Below, one piece after another: positions 40,872 to 49,592 of a stretch of DNA of 64,000 bases; the stretch's first letter is position 1; every line of letters starts with the position of its first letter. This DNA comes from Methylibium sp. NZG (GTDB lineage: Bacteria > Pseudomonadota > Gammaproteobacteria > Burkholderiales > Burkholderiaceae_C). Made by a program: the position numbers and the translations under genes. The notes under the pieces were generated by a model that was given only the letters and a program-made list of their open reading frames with translations, was not told the DNA's origin and searched no databases. The stretch lies in contig LGRD01000007.1 in the NCBI GenBank assembly GCA_001263235.1, positions 62,001 through 126,000 of the forward strand, written 5' to 3'.

Positions 40872-43800
40872 TCACTGCCACCGCCAGGTCCAGATCACAT
40901 CGAGCGAGTTGTCCAGCCCCGACTGCGCGCGCAGCGTGAAGCGCTGGGCGATGCGGTAGATCAGCTGCCAGGTGCCGGCGGTGGCGTTCAGGCCGCGCTC
41001 GTAGCCCACGTACCAGCGGCGCGACAGGTTCTTGCCGAGCGACACGACCGTTTCGCGCACCTCGCCATCGCTTTGCTTGAGCGACAACTCGTCCAGCCCG
41101 ATCGCCTTGACGAGCTGGTCGGTCACGCCCGGGCCTTCGCCCGACAGCAGCGCGATCGCTGCCCGTTGCAGCAGCGCGGTGTCGGCGCGGCCCAGGCCGT
41201 CGCTGGGGCGGCCGAGCACCAGCCACGAGAGCTTGTCGATCTCGGACAGCTCGGGCACCGAGAACAACCGGATGCGCGGGTTCACCGCCGTGCCGGTCAC
41301 GGCCACGCCGACGCGCACGTCGCTGTCGGGCCGCACGGCCTCGATGTCCAGCCGCGGGTTGTCCAGAGGGCCGTTGAAGACGATGTTGCCGCGGTCGATG
41401 CCGAGCTTCTGGCCGTAGGCCTCGTAGGTCCCCTCGGCTGCGTTCACCGTGCCGTTGACGGCCAGGCGACCCCCCGGTGAGGTGAGGTGCAGGTCGCCCT
41501 TGAGCAGCGTGTCCAGGCCGCGGCCGCGCAGGCGCAGCTTGTCGCCCAACGCCACACGCAGGTCGAGCGCGACCTTGCGGGTCGGCGCGGCGGCAGCCGG
41601 GCGGTTGGCGGTCGTGGGGCCGTTCGTGGCGGCTCTCGGAGCGGCGTTTGCACCCGCACCTGGGCTGCCGATGGAGCCGGGACTGGAGCTGGCACTGGCT
41701 CCGGCCGCGGCCCGGGCCGGCAGTCTCGGGTCGTCGCTTGGCCGTGCGCGCCGCACCTGCACGTCGCTGCCCAGGCTCGGCGCGTCGCTGCGGGTGAAGT
41801 CGATCAGTGCCTCGTCGATGCCGAACCGGCCGTCGAACCCGAGGCTCTCGCGGTCGATGCGCAACTGCCCCTGGCCGCTGGTGACCACGCGCCGGTCCAC
41901 CCGGCCCAGCAGCAAGAAGCGCTCGGCCACCAGTTGAAGGTTGGCCTGGGGCGCCTCGCCCAGGCCGGCCGTGCCCTGCACGTCCAGGCTGCCGGAGCCG
42001 GCGCGCAACTTGAAGCGCTCGATGCGCGCGCTGGTGGCTTGCAGCGCGATCAGCACGTCGCCGTCGCTCACGTTCACGCCTTCGAGGAAGTTGCGCAGGC
42101 TCAAGCCCTTGCCGCGCACCTCGCCGGTGTACTCGGGCGCGCCGAAGCGCCCGCCGATGCTGGCACTCGTGCGCAACTCGCCCCCCAGCCGCCAGCCCGC
42201 CGGCACCCAGGTGCCCCAGGTGCCCAGGTTGGCCACCTGCAACTCCAGCACGCCCTGGATCGGCGCGTCGGCCGCCGGCCACAGCACCTGCGGCGAGGTG
42301 CGCACCACCACCGCGCCGGCGCCCACGCCCAGCGTCTTGCCTGCCAGGCCCTGCGTGAAGCTCCACACGCCGTCCTTGGCGTCCAGGCCGAGGCGCAGAT
42401 CGCTCAGGCCCAGGGCCTGCGTGCCGATCTCGTCGGTCACGGTCAGGTCGCCGCTGCGGCGCTCGATCACCACGTCGGCGCTGAAGTTGGGCGCACTGCG
42501 CAGGTCGATGCTGCCGGCGAGCTGCAGGTCGCCACCCCAACCGAAGCTGGGCTGCGCGCGCGCCAGCAGCGGCGCCACGCGCAGTGGCTCGATGTCGGCC
42601 TGCACGTCGATCTGCGCCGGGGCGCCGGCCAGCGCGCCTTGCCAGTTCAGCCGGCTCCAGCGCAACGCGCCGCCCAGCAGCTCGACGCGGCCAGGCTGCG
42701 CGCTCGCCCGCGTCGGCCCGCCGGCCCACTGCAACTCGAGCGCGACATCGCGCGTGCGCAGCCACGGGGCGGCGCCGGCCGCGCCGTCCAGCCACTCCAG
42801 GCGGTTCAGGCTGCCGCGCCAGCCGCTCGGCGTGTTGCCCTGCACGGCTTGCAGGCCACCCTGGGCTTGCAGCAGCGCGACCGTGCGCCCGCGTGATCGG
42901 GCGGCGATGTCCCCACTGGCAGGTGAAGCGCCGGTGCCGGCGGCCGGCGCAGGTGCTTGGTCCCGAGCAGCGCCAGCGCCAGCGCCCGAACCAGCGGCAG
43001 TGACATTGCCAGCGCCAGAAGCTGCGTCCGCGCCAGAGGCAGCACCGTCGGCGCTCGCCGCTCCGGGCCGCCCTGGCGGGGCCGCCGTGGTTGCGCCGAC
43101 TGCCGACGGGGCGTTCAGCGCCTGCGCGGTTTGAAGCGCCTGGGCCCACTCGGGCGGCAGCGCGCGCGATTCGGCGCGCAGCTCCAGGCTGTGCGCCCGG
43201 CCGGTGCCCTTGAGCAGCAATTGCGCCGATTCGACGGCCGCCATTGGGACCGCAGCCCCGGACGCGGCGGGCGAATCTCCCCAGGCGAGCTGGGTCAAGC
43301 TCACCTGCGCGTCCGCGGCGGCGTCGAGCGTGCTGCCGAGCTGCCAGCGCGCCCGCCCGGCCTGCAAGCTCACGGCGCCGGCGCGCAGCGCGGTCGCGTC
43401 GAGTTCGCCCTGGCCGGCCAGCTCGGGCCAGCGGCCGGTGACGCGGGCGCTCGCGTTCACGGCACCGGCCAGGCGGCCGTCGGCCCCCGGGGCCTGCAGC
43501 AGTTGCCACAACGGCGCGAGGCGGGCCAGCGCGGGCGCGGCCAGCGTCACATCCCAGCGGTCGGCGGCGCCGCTGGCAGGCGATTTGGCCGCCGAAGCGG
43601 AGGTGGCGGGCGTGGGTGCGGGTGCGGGCGAGGGTGCGGGCGCGGGTGCAGATACAGGTGCAGGTGCGATGGCGGTGCTCAGGCTGCCTTCGGCGCTCAG
43701 CCGGTTCCCCGCCAGATCGAGGCTGAGCAGCGGCACGCTGACACGGCCGTCGGCCGCGCTCGCCTTCACCTCGCCACTCAGCGGTACGCCGGCCAGCAGG

Positions 43801-45710
43801 CTGTTGCCGAAGGCCAGGCTCACCCGACCGCGCAGGCCGGCCAGGGCCGCCGCGAACGGTCGGGTGGATGGGCTGGGGGCCGAGCCAGTGGGGGTGGCTG
43901 ACGGTGCGCCGGATGGCCCGGTGGACGTTGTGTTGGATGGCCGTGCGGCCGAAGCCACCGCCCCGACCGGCGGCACGACCAGATCGACCTCGGCCTGCGC
44001 ATTCAAGCGGTGCGGCCCCTTGCGCCACGGCGAATCCTCGCGGCCGGGCCACCAAGGCGTTGGGTCGAACTCCACCAAGGAAGCCTTTGCCACCGCGCGC
44101 CACGGCGCGTCGCGCTGCGGCCGCGTCAGCGTGCCCGACGCCGATGCGCGCGCGCCGCCGGTCTGCGCCTGCAGCTCGCGCAGTTCGATGCGCAGCGGGC
44201 TCCACAGCGCGCCGAGTTTGAGCTGGGCTGTGCGCACCTGCTCGCGCTGGACCTGCGTGCCGAGCACCGCGCCGCTGAGTTGGCCGGCAAGATCGGCCTT
44301 CAGCTCGACGGTGACGGCGTTGGAGGCGTTGGCGGCAGCCGCCGCAAAGCCGCTTCCGATGGCGGCCACGGGGCCGCTGAGTTGCATCGCTGCCGCCCGC
44401 GCGTCCAGCAGCGAGGGCTGCACTGCCTTCAGCGTGGCGTCCACGTTCCAACGGTCCGGCGTCCAGCGGCCCTGGCCTTGTAGGGTGCCGGCCGTTTGTT
44501 GCAGCGTGCCGAGTTCGGCGTCGAGCCGGCGCAGGTCCAGCGTGTTCGGGTCGTCGGCGCGGCCTTGCAATTCGACTGCCACGCTGCGCACCGGCAGCCT
44601 GCCTTCGTTCCAGCGCCCGGCCTGCGCGTTGGCCAGCGAGAGCTCAACGGTGATCGGTTGGTCGAGCGCGCGGCTCACCACCACGGCGTCGCCGCTCAAC
44701 GCGGTGGCGGGTGCAGCGGGGTGGAAGGCCGACAGGTCCAGCGCCTCGGTGCGCGCCCGCAGGTCGCCGAGCGGCCAGCGCTCGAAGGGTTTCAAGGTGG
44801 CGCGCAGATCGAGCGACTGCACGCGCTGCGCGGCGAGGGACGCCACAGCGCTTGGCGGAAGCGGCCGGGCGCTTGCGCTCGCGGGTGTGCGCGAGGGCGA
44901 AGGCGATGGCCGGGGCGACGCTGCCGCGGGCGTCACCTCGGCCGGCTCCGTCCGCAACGTGGCCTGCAGCACCGGCGCCGCCAGCGGGCCGGCCACGCGG
45001 ATGGGCGCGCTCCATGCGACCAGCGCGTCGCCGGCCTGCTGCGCCAGGCCGAGATTGGCGTCCAGCGGCATCGCACCGTCGGTGCCGACGCGCGCCGAAC
45101 CGGCCGCGTGGAAGCGGCCCCACGACAAACTCAAGCCGTCGACGCGGTGCAGCGCACCACCGTCGGCGCCCAGGTGCAGCGCGGCGCTGAGATCACGCAG
45201 CGGCTGCGCGCCCAGGGCCGCGGCGTGCACCTCGCCGACCTTGAGCGACTTGATCTGCAGCTCGAACGGCACGCGCAGCGTCGCTGGCGGCTGCAGCGGC
45301 GCATCGGTCTTGGGCTGGGGCGCAGCAACGTAGTCGACCCGCCGCGCGTACAGCGCGTCGATCGCGACGCGCAAGTACGGGCTCGCGCTGCCGAAGCGGC
45401 TCGCGCCCAAGCCGCGCCAACCCACGACCGTCAGGATCAGCTTGTCGCCGCCGGGCAGTTCGAGCTCGACGCGCTCGGCTTCGAAGTCGCCGCCCAGCGC
45501 GCCTTTGGGCTTGACGATCACGAGCCCCGGCACCTTGGAGAGCAACCACGCGCTGCCCGGCTCGCTGAATGCCGCCCACCACAGCGAGGACAGTCCGCTG
45601 GCGAGCAGCAAGACGACCGCCGCCAAGCCGACGAGCGCGATGAGCCAGCCGCGGCGGCGGCGAGGCAGCTGCGCCGTGGCTGGCTCGGGCGGGGTCGAAG
45701 ACGTTTCCAT
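40872..45710 (-). CDS. tamB: Translocation and assembly module protein TamB
   Basis: A 1612-residue AsmA/TamB-like protein. One N-terminal membrane anchor (GWLIALVGLAAVVLLLASGL) is followed by a very long beta-rich periplasmic body; the C-terminal DUF490 region includes GTYEAYGQKLGIDRGNIVFN and DVRVGVAVTGTAVNPRIRLF and ends WTWRWQ. Known TamB bridges inner and outer membranes with TamA for protein or phospholipid transport. Pro/Ala/Ser-rich linkers interrupt the body. ATG 45710 is chosen; a TTG at 45743 would overlap tamA by 11 bp. Downstream of tamA in the same operon. Confidence 0.9.
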   Translation of the reverse strand: METSSTPPEPATAQLPRRRRGWLIALVGLAAVVLLLASGLSSLWWAAFSEPGSAWLLSKVPGLVIVKPKGALGGDFEAERVELELPGGDKLILTVVGWRGLGASRFGSASPYLRVAIDALYARRVDYVAAPQPKTDAPLQPPATLRVPFELQIKSLKVGEVHAAALGAQPLRDLSAALHLGADGGALHRVDGLSLSWGRFHAAGSARVGTDGAMPLDANLGLAQQAGDALVAWSAPIRVAGPLAAPVLQATLRTEPAEVTPAAASPRPSPSPSRTPASASARPLPPSAVASLAAQRVQSLDLRATLKPFERWPLGDLRARTEALDLSAFHPAAPATALSGDAVVVSRALDQPITVELSLANAQAGRWNEGRLPVRSVAVELQGRADDPNTLDLRRLDAELGTLQQTAGTLQGQGRWTPDRWNVDATLKAVQPSLLDARAAAMQLSGPVAAIGSGFAAAAANASNAVTVELKADLAGQLSGAVLGTQVQREQVRTAQLKLGALWSPLRIELRELQAQTGGARASASGTLTRPQRDAPWRAVAKASLVEFDPTPWWPGREDSPWRKGPHRLNAQAEVDLVVPPVGAVASAARPSNTTSTGPSGAPSATPTGSAPSPSTRPFAAALAGLRGRVSLAFGNSLLAGVPLSGEVKASAADGRVSVPLLSLDLAGNRLSAEGSLSTAIAPAPVSAPAPAPSPAPAPTPATSASAAKSPASGAADRWDVTLAAPALARLAPLWQLLQAPGADGRLAGAVNASARVTGRWPELAGQGELDATALRAGAVSLQAGRARWQLGSTLDAAADAQVSLTQLAWGDSPAASGAAVPMAAVESAQLLLKGTGRAHSLELRAESRALPPEWAQALQTAQALNAPSAVGATTAAPPGRPGAASADGAASGADAASGAGNVTAAGSGAGAGAARDQAPAPAAGTGASPASGDIAARSRGRTVALLQAQGGLQAVQGNTPSGWRGSLNRLEWLDGAAGAAPWLRTRDVALELQWAGGPTRASAQPGRVELLGGALRWSRLNWQGALAGAPAQIDVQADIEPLRVAPLLARAQPSFGWGGDLQLAGSIDLRSAPNFSADVVIERRSGDLTVTDEIGTQALGLSDLRLGLDAKDGVWSFTQGLAGKTLGVGAGAVVVRTSPQVLWPAADAPIQGVLELQVANLGTWGTWVPAGWRLGGELRTSASIGGRFGAPEYTGEVRGKGLSLRNFLEGVNVSDGDVLIALQATSARIERFKLRAGSGSLDVQGTAGLGEAPQANLQLVAERFLLLGRVDRRVVTSGQGQLRIDRESLGFDGRFGIDEALIDFTRSDAPSLGSDVQVRRARPSDDPRLPARAAAGASASSSPGSIGSPGAGANAAPRAATNGPTTANRPAAAAPTRKVALDLRVALGDKLRLRGRGLDTLLKGDLHLTSPGGRLAVNGTVNAAEGTYEAYGQKLGIDRGNIVFNGPLDNPRLDIEAVRPDSDVRVGVAVTGTAVNPRIRLFSVPELSEIDKLSWLVLGRPSDGLGRADTALLQRAAIALLSGEGPGVTDQLVKAIGLDELSLKQSDGEVRETVVSLGKNLSRRWYVGYERGLNATAGTWQLIYRIAQRFTLRAQSGLDNSLDVIWTWRWQ

Positions 45711-45732
45711 CGGCAGGGGGTTCGCAGCGTCG

Positions 45733-47664
45733 TTAGAACGCAATGCCCACGCTCAAGTGGCCGCGCACCTTGCGCACCTCTTCGCCAAACGCCAGGTCCA
45801 GCCGCAGCGGGCCGACCGGGCTGCGCCAGCGCAGGCCGACGCCGTAGCCGAACGCGGGGCGCAGGTCTTTCCACTCGAACGCGGCGTTGCCGGCATCGAC
45901 GAACACCGCCCACAGGAAGGCCGGCCGCTGCGCCGAGATCGGCCGCGCCACTTCGACGCTGCCCGTGAACAGCACGCGCCCGCTGACGACGGTGCCGGCA
46001 ACCAGCGGCCCGAGCGTGCGGTAGGCGTAGCCGCGCACCGACTCATCGCCGCCGGCGCGAAACAGCAGCGTGTCGGGCACGCCGATGTTGTCGGCCACAA
46101 ACACCTGGCCAGCCTCGGCGCGCACACTGGCAAACCACGCCGCGCCGAGCGGCTGGTACCAGGTGGCTCGGCCATAGGCGCGTGTGAACGGGCCGTTCTC
46201 TTGCGTGTTGCTGCGCGCGTAGCCGGCGGCGCCTTGCGCCGAGTAGGTGGCGCCGCGGGTGGGCAACAGCACGCTGTCCACGTCGCGGTAGACCCAGTGG
46301 TAGTTGTATGACAGCGCTTCGTTGGTGCTCTCGCCCAGCGCGGTGTCCAGGCGCGTCTGCACGTACTCGCCGAAGTACAGCCGCTCGATGCGCGGCGTGT
46401 CCTGTGTGCGGCCCAGGCGCGCGCTCCAGGTGGTGCGTAGCTCGTCGGCCGCCTTCAGCCGCTCCCAGGTGCCGCCGACGAGGTTGCGGTACAGGCCCTC
46501 GCGCGGGTGCGAGGTCAGGTCGCCCTGCCAGGTTTGCAGCTCGGGGCCGAGCTCGAACTTGTTCTTGGCGATCCACGGCAGGTCGAACACGCGCCGGGTG
46601 GTGTGCTCCAGCGTCACCCGCGGGCCGGTGTTGGCGCTGTAGCCCACGCCGACGGTGGCCTGCTGCAGCGGCAGTTCCTTCACGCGCACGCGCACCTCGG
46701 CGGCATCGGCCTTCGCCGGGTCGGGGTCGATCTCGACGCTGGCGCCTTCGAACAGGCCGACCTTTTGCAGCCGCTCCTGGAAGTCGAGCAGCAAGCGTTC
46801 GCTGTGCGGCGTGCCGGGGTTGAAGGTGACGAGCCGGCGCACGGCCGAGTCGTCGTGCCGCTCCAGCCCTTCGATGTTGAGCGCGCCCAGGCGGAACAGC
46901 GGGCCGCTGTCGGCCACCAGGTTGAGTTGCGCGCGCTGGGTCGGCGCGTCGACCTGTGCGCTGGTGTTCTTCCATTCGGCGGCGGGGTAGCCCTCGGCGC
47001 GCAGGTTGGCGATGGCGGCGTTCTTGGCGCTGCTCCAGTCGGATTGGCGGAACGGCTGCCCCACGGCCAGCGGCCACTGGTTGCGCCAGGCGGCAAGTTG
47101 CGCGAGCGCACGCGCATCGGCTGCGTCGGCTGCGGTCTTGAGCGGGCCGTCGGCGTCCAGCGTGACGGCGTCGACCCGCGTGCGCGGGCCGACGTCTGCC
47201 TGCACGCGCAGCAGCGGCAGGCCCTGTGCGCCGACGCTGCCGACGCTGCTGGCGCTGCTGGCGCTGACGGTGCCTCGCGTCACGACCACCTTGGCGTCGA
47301 AGTAGCCTTCGGTTTCGAGCAGCGTGCGCGCCTGCGCCGGCGCGGCGGCGACCAGCCGGTCGAGTTCGGCCGTGTTGATGCCCTCGGTGGCCGGTGCGTT
47401 CTGGAAGCGCGCGAGGTCGAGGTAGTTGCGCAGCAGCGCTCGCACCTCCTCGGGCGCTGCGATGTCGAGCTCGTAGACGGCGCGATCGGGGTTGGGCGCG
47501 GGCTCGGCGGCCGGCTCGGCGGCAGGGCGGGGCGCCAGGAAGACCAGGTTGGAGCAACCCGCCAGGGCGAGGGTCGCCGCCAGAACCATCGCCTGCGTGA
47601 CCCGCCTCGTGACGTCGCCATCAGCCGCGCGCGCGAACAGCGTCGCGGCGCTGCGCTCCGTCAT
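45733..47664 (-). CDS. tamA: Outer-membrane translocation and assembly protein TamA
   Basis: A 643-residue Omp85 family protein: POTRA domains (for example LGALNIEGLERHD and VRVRVKELPLQQATVGVGYS) then a 16-strand-type barrel with the signature RAGGDESVRGYAYRTLGP and a terminal aromatic residue (SVGIAF). The signal sequence ends in a lipobox-like LALAGCSN, so it may be lipidated at Cys, unlike E. coli TamA. Its ATG overlaps the VWA-gene stop (ATGA), and tamB follows by 22 bp. Confidence 0.9.
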   Translation of the reverse strand: MTERSAATLFARAADGDVTRRVTQAMVLAATLALAGCSNLVFLAPRPAAEPAAEPAPNPDRAVYELDIAAPEEVRALLRNYLDLARFQNAPATEGINTAELDRLVAAAPAQARTLLETEGYFDAKVVVTRGTVSASSASSVGSVGAQGLPLLRVQADVGPRTRVDAVTLDADGPLKTAADAADARALAQLAAWRNQWPLAVGQPFRQSDWSSAKNAAIANLRAEGYPAAEWKNTSAQVDAPTQRAQLNLVADSGPLFRLGALNIEGLERHDDSAVRRLVTFNPGTPHSERLLLDFQERLQKVGLFEGASVEIDPDPAKADAAEVRVRVKELPLQQATVGVGYSANTGPRVTLEHTTRRVFDLPWIAKNKFELGPELQTWQGDLTSHPREGLYRNLVGGTWERLKAADELRTTWSARLGRTQDTPRIERLYFGEYVQTRLDTALGESTNEALSYNYHWVYRDVDSVLLPTRGATYSAQGAAGYARSNTQENGPFTRAYGRATWYQPLGAAWFASVRAEAGQVFVADNIGVPDTLLFRAGGDESVRGYAYRTLGPLVAGTVVSGRVLFTGSVEVARPISAQRPAFLWAVFVDAGNAAFEWKDLRPAFGYGVGLRWRSPVGPLRLDLAFGEEVRKVRGHLSVGIAF

Positions 47665-48833
47665 TTGCTGAGCAGCCGCATGGCTCCTTCCAGCCCCTGA
47701 AGCGTGAGTGGGAACATGCGCTGGTTCATCAGCTGCTGGATCACCGCAATGCTCTGCCGGTAGCCCCACACGCCTTGCGGCTCGGGGTTGATCCAGGCGA
47801 ACTTGGGGAAGGCGTTCGTGAGCCGCTGCAGCCACTCGGCGCCCGGCTCTTCGTTGTTGTATTCGACGCTCCCGCCGGGCTGCAGGATCTCGTACGGGCT
47901 CATCGTCGCGTCGCCGACGAAGATCAGTTTGTAGTCCTTGTTGTACTTGCGGATGATGTCCCAGGTCGGGAACTTCTCGGAGTACCGGCGCCGGTTGTTC
48001 TTCCACATGAAGTCGTAAACGCAGTTGTGGAAGCAATAGAACTCCAGGTGCTTGAACTCTGATTTCGCCGCGCTGAAGATTTCTTCGACCCGGTGGATGT
48101 GCTCGTCCATCGTGCCGCCCACGTCCATCAGCAGCAGCACCTTCACCTTGTTGTGGCGCTCGGGCACCATTTTGATGTCGAGCCAGCCGGCGTTGGCGGC
48201 GGTGGATCGGATGGTGTCGTCGAGGTCGAGTTCTTCTTCCGAGCCTTCGCGTGCGAAGCGACGCAGCCGGCGCAGCGCCACCTTGATGTTGCGCGTGCCG
48301 AGCTCCAGGTTGTCGTCGTAGTCCTTGTACTGGCGCTGGTCCCACACCTTCACGGCGCTCTTGTTGCGGCCTTTCTCTTGCCCGATGCGGATGCCCTGCG
48401 GGTTGTAGCCGTAGGCGCCGAACGGGCTCGTGCCGCCGGTGCCGATCATCTTGCTGCCACCTTCGTGGCGCTCCTTCTGTTCTTCGAAGCGCTTCTTGAG
48501 CGTCTCCATCAGTTCGTCCCAGCCCATCTTCTCGATGGCGGCTTTCTCTTCGGGGCTGAGTTCGAGTTCGAGTTTCTTCTGCAGCCAGTCGAGCGGGATG
48601 TCTTGCGTGAAGTCGGTCAGCATTTCCACGCCCTTGAAGTAGGCGGCAAAGGCGCGGTCGAACTTGTCGAAGTGGGCTTCGTCCTTTACCAGCGTGGTGC
48701 GGGCGAGGTAGTAGAAGTCGTCGACCGAGGTGTCGATCACGCCTTCCTTGATGGCCTCCAGCAGCACCAGGTACTCCTTGACCGAGACCTTGAGCTTGGC
48801 GGCACGCAGGGTGAAGAAGAAGTTGATCAGCAT
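47661..48833 (-). CDS. VWA (CoxE-like) domain protein
   Basis: A 390-residue cytoplasmic protein with a C-terminal von Willebrand A-type domain; the metal site is the variant LLLMDVGGTMDEHIHRVEE in place of DxSxS, followed by YCFHNCVYDFMW and VGDATMSPYE. The middle is charged (KKLELELSPEEKAAIEKMG). Such proteins act with MoxR AAA ATPases as chaperone pairs. The likely MoxR partner is about 3.5 kb upstream on the same strand, separated by vapBC, a peptidase and a GNAT gene. Stop overlaps tamA start. Confidence 0.85.
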   Translation of the reverse strand: MLINFFFTLRAAKLKVSVKEYLVLLEAIKEGVIDTSVDDFYYLARTTLVKDEAHFDKFDRAFAAYFKGVEMLTDFTQDIPLDWLQKKLELELSPEEKAAIEKMGWDELMETLKKRFEEQKERHEGGSKMIGTGGTSPFGAYGYNPQGIRIGQEKGRNKSAVKVWDQRQYKDYDDNLELGTRNIKVALRRLRRFAREGSEEELDLDDTIRSTAANAGWLDIKMVPERHNKVKVLLLMDVGGTMDEHIHRVEEIFSAAKSEFKHLEFYCFHNCVYDFMWKNNRRRYSEKFPTWDIIRKYNKDYKLIFVGDATMSPYEILQPGGSVEYNNEEPGAEWLQRLTNAFPKFAWINPEPQGVWGYRQSIAVIQQLMNQRMFPLTLQGLEGAMRLLSK

Positions 48834-48887
48834 GGCACGGCCCGGTTGGCGATGGCGCGAGTGTGACTTGTGAGGATCGTCATTCGT

Positions 48888-49313
48888 TCACTCGTCACTC
48901 GTTCGCTCGTCATTTACCCAGTCTTCGATCCGCAGCCCGCCGACCCGACCGAACTCGCCGGTGTCGTGGGTGACCAGCACACAATCCGTTGCGCGAGCCT
49001 GGGCGGCGATCCAGAGGTCGTTGGCGCCGATCGGCGTTCCCTGGGCCTCCAACTCGGCGCGAATTTCACCGTAAGTCGATGCCACCTCGGCGTCGATCGT
49101 GACCAGTGTGGCGCCTTCTGTGAAGCGCTGCAGTAACGTTCGGTTGGCTTCGGCGCGCACGCTCTTGCGCCAGCCGACTTGAAGCTCGCCCAGCACCACC
49201 GGCGACATCACCACACTGGCCGGCGACAGCTTGGCGAAGCGCTCTCGCACTTGCGGTGGGCGGTTGCGCATGACGGAGATCCAGATGTGGGTGTCCAGCA
49301 AATAGCGGGTCAC
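48888..49313 (-). CDS. vapC: VapC-type PIN domain toxin
   Basis: A 141-residue PIN ribonuclease toxin. The acidic residues of the active site are in YLLDTHIW, VLGELQ, GANDLWIAA and LVTHDTGEF. GTG at 49311-49313 overlaps the antitoxin stop by four bases (GTGAAGTGA), typical of toxin-antitoxin coupling. VapC toxins cleave tRNA or rRNA when released from VapB. Confidence 0.9.
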   Translation of the reverse strand: MTRYLLDTHIWISVMRNRPPQVRERFAKLSPASVVMSPVVLGELQVGWRKSVRAEANRTLLQRFTEGATLVTIDAEVASTYGEIRAELEAQGTPIGANDLWIAAQARATDCVLVTHDTGEFGRVGGLRIEDWVNDERTSDE

Positions 49314-49549
49314 TTCACGTCGTCCCAAGACGGCTCGGGCGGCGGCGGCGCATCCACGATGTCGGACGGGAAATCGTCGCCCAGGTCGGGCAGGTCTCGG
49401 ATGACGTCGGCCATCGTGCGCCGCTTCTCGCGCAGCACCACTTCGTCGCCGCGGCGGAAGATCTCCACCGTCTTCGAACTGAAGCGGAACTCCTTGGGCA
49501 GGCGCACGGCCTGGCTGTTGCCGGACTGGAAGACAGTGGTGTCGGTCAT
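49310..49549 (-). CDS. vapB: VapB-type AbrB/SpoVT antitoxin
   Basis: A 79-residue antitoxin with the swapped-hairpin DNA-binding motif VFQSGNSQAVRLPKEFRF at the N-terminus and an acidic, proline-rich toxin-binding tail (DAPPPPEPSWDD). Start MTDTTV at 49549 with GAGG upstream; an in-frame ATG further upstream is less likely. Autoregulation is expected via the palindrome just upstream. Confidence 0.88.
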   Translation of the reverse strand: MTDTTVFQSGNSQAVRLPKEFRFSSKTVEIFRRGDEVVLREKRRTMADVIRDLPDLGDDFPSDIVDAPPPPEPSWDDVK

Positions 49550-49572
49550 GCCATACCTCGGACAAATCAAAG

Positions 49573-49589
49573 ATATACGCAGAGTATAT
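49573..49589. promoter_or_regulatory. Predicted VapB operator
   Basis: ATATACGCAGAGTATAT is a perfect 6-5-6 inverted repeat 24 bp before the vapB ATG, AT-rich against a GC-rich background, as expected of a VapBC autoregulatory site. Confidence 0.65.
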
Positions 49590-49592
49590 ACG

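Noticed and set aside
40872-44451. Long open frames overlapping tamB in other registers (over 1000 codons)
   Set aside because: High GC leaves stops rare in alternate frames; products are Arg/Ala/Gly-rich with no domains, while the tamB frame has clear family features.
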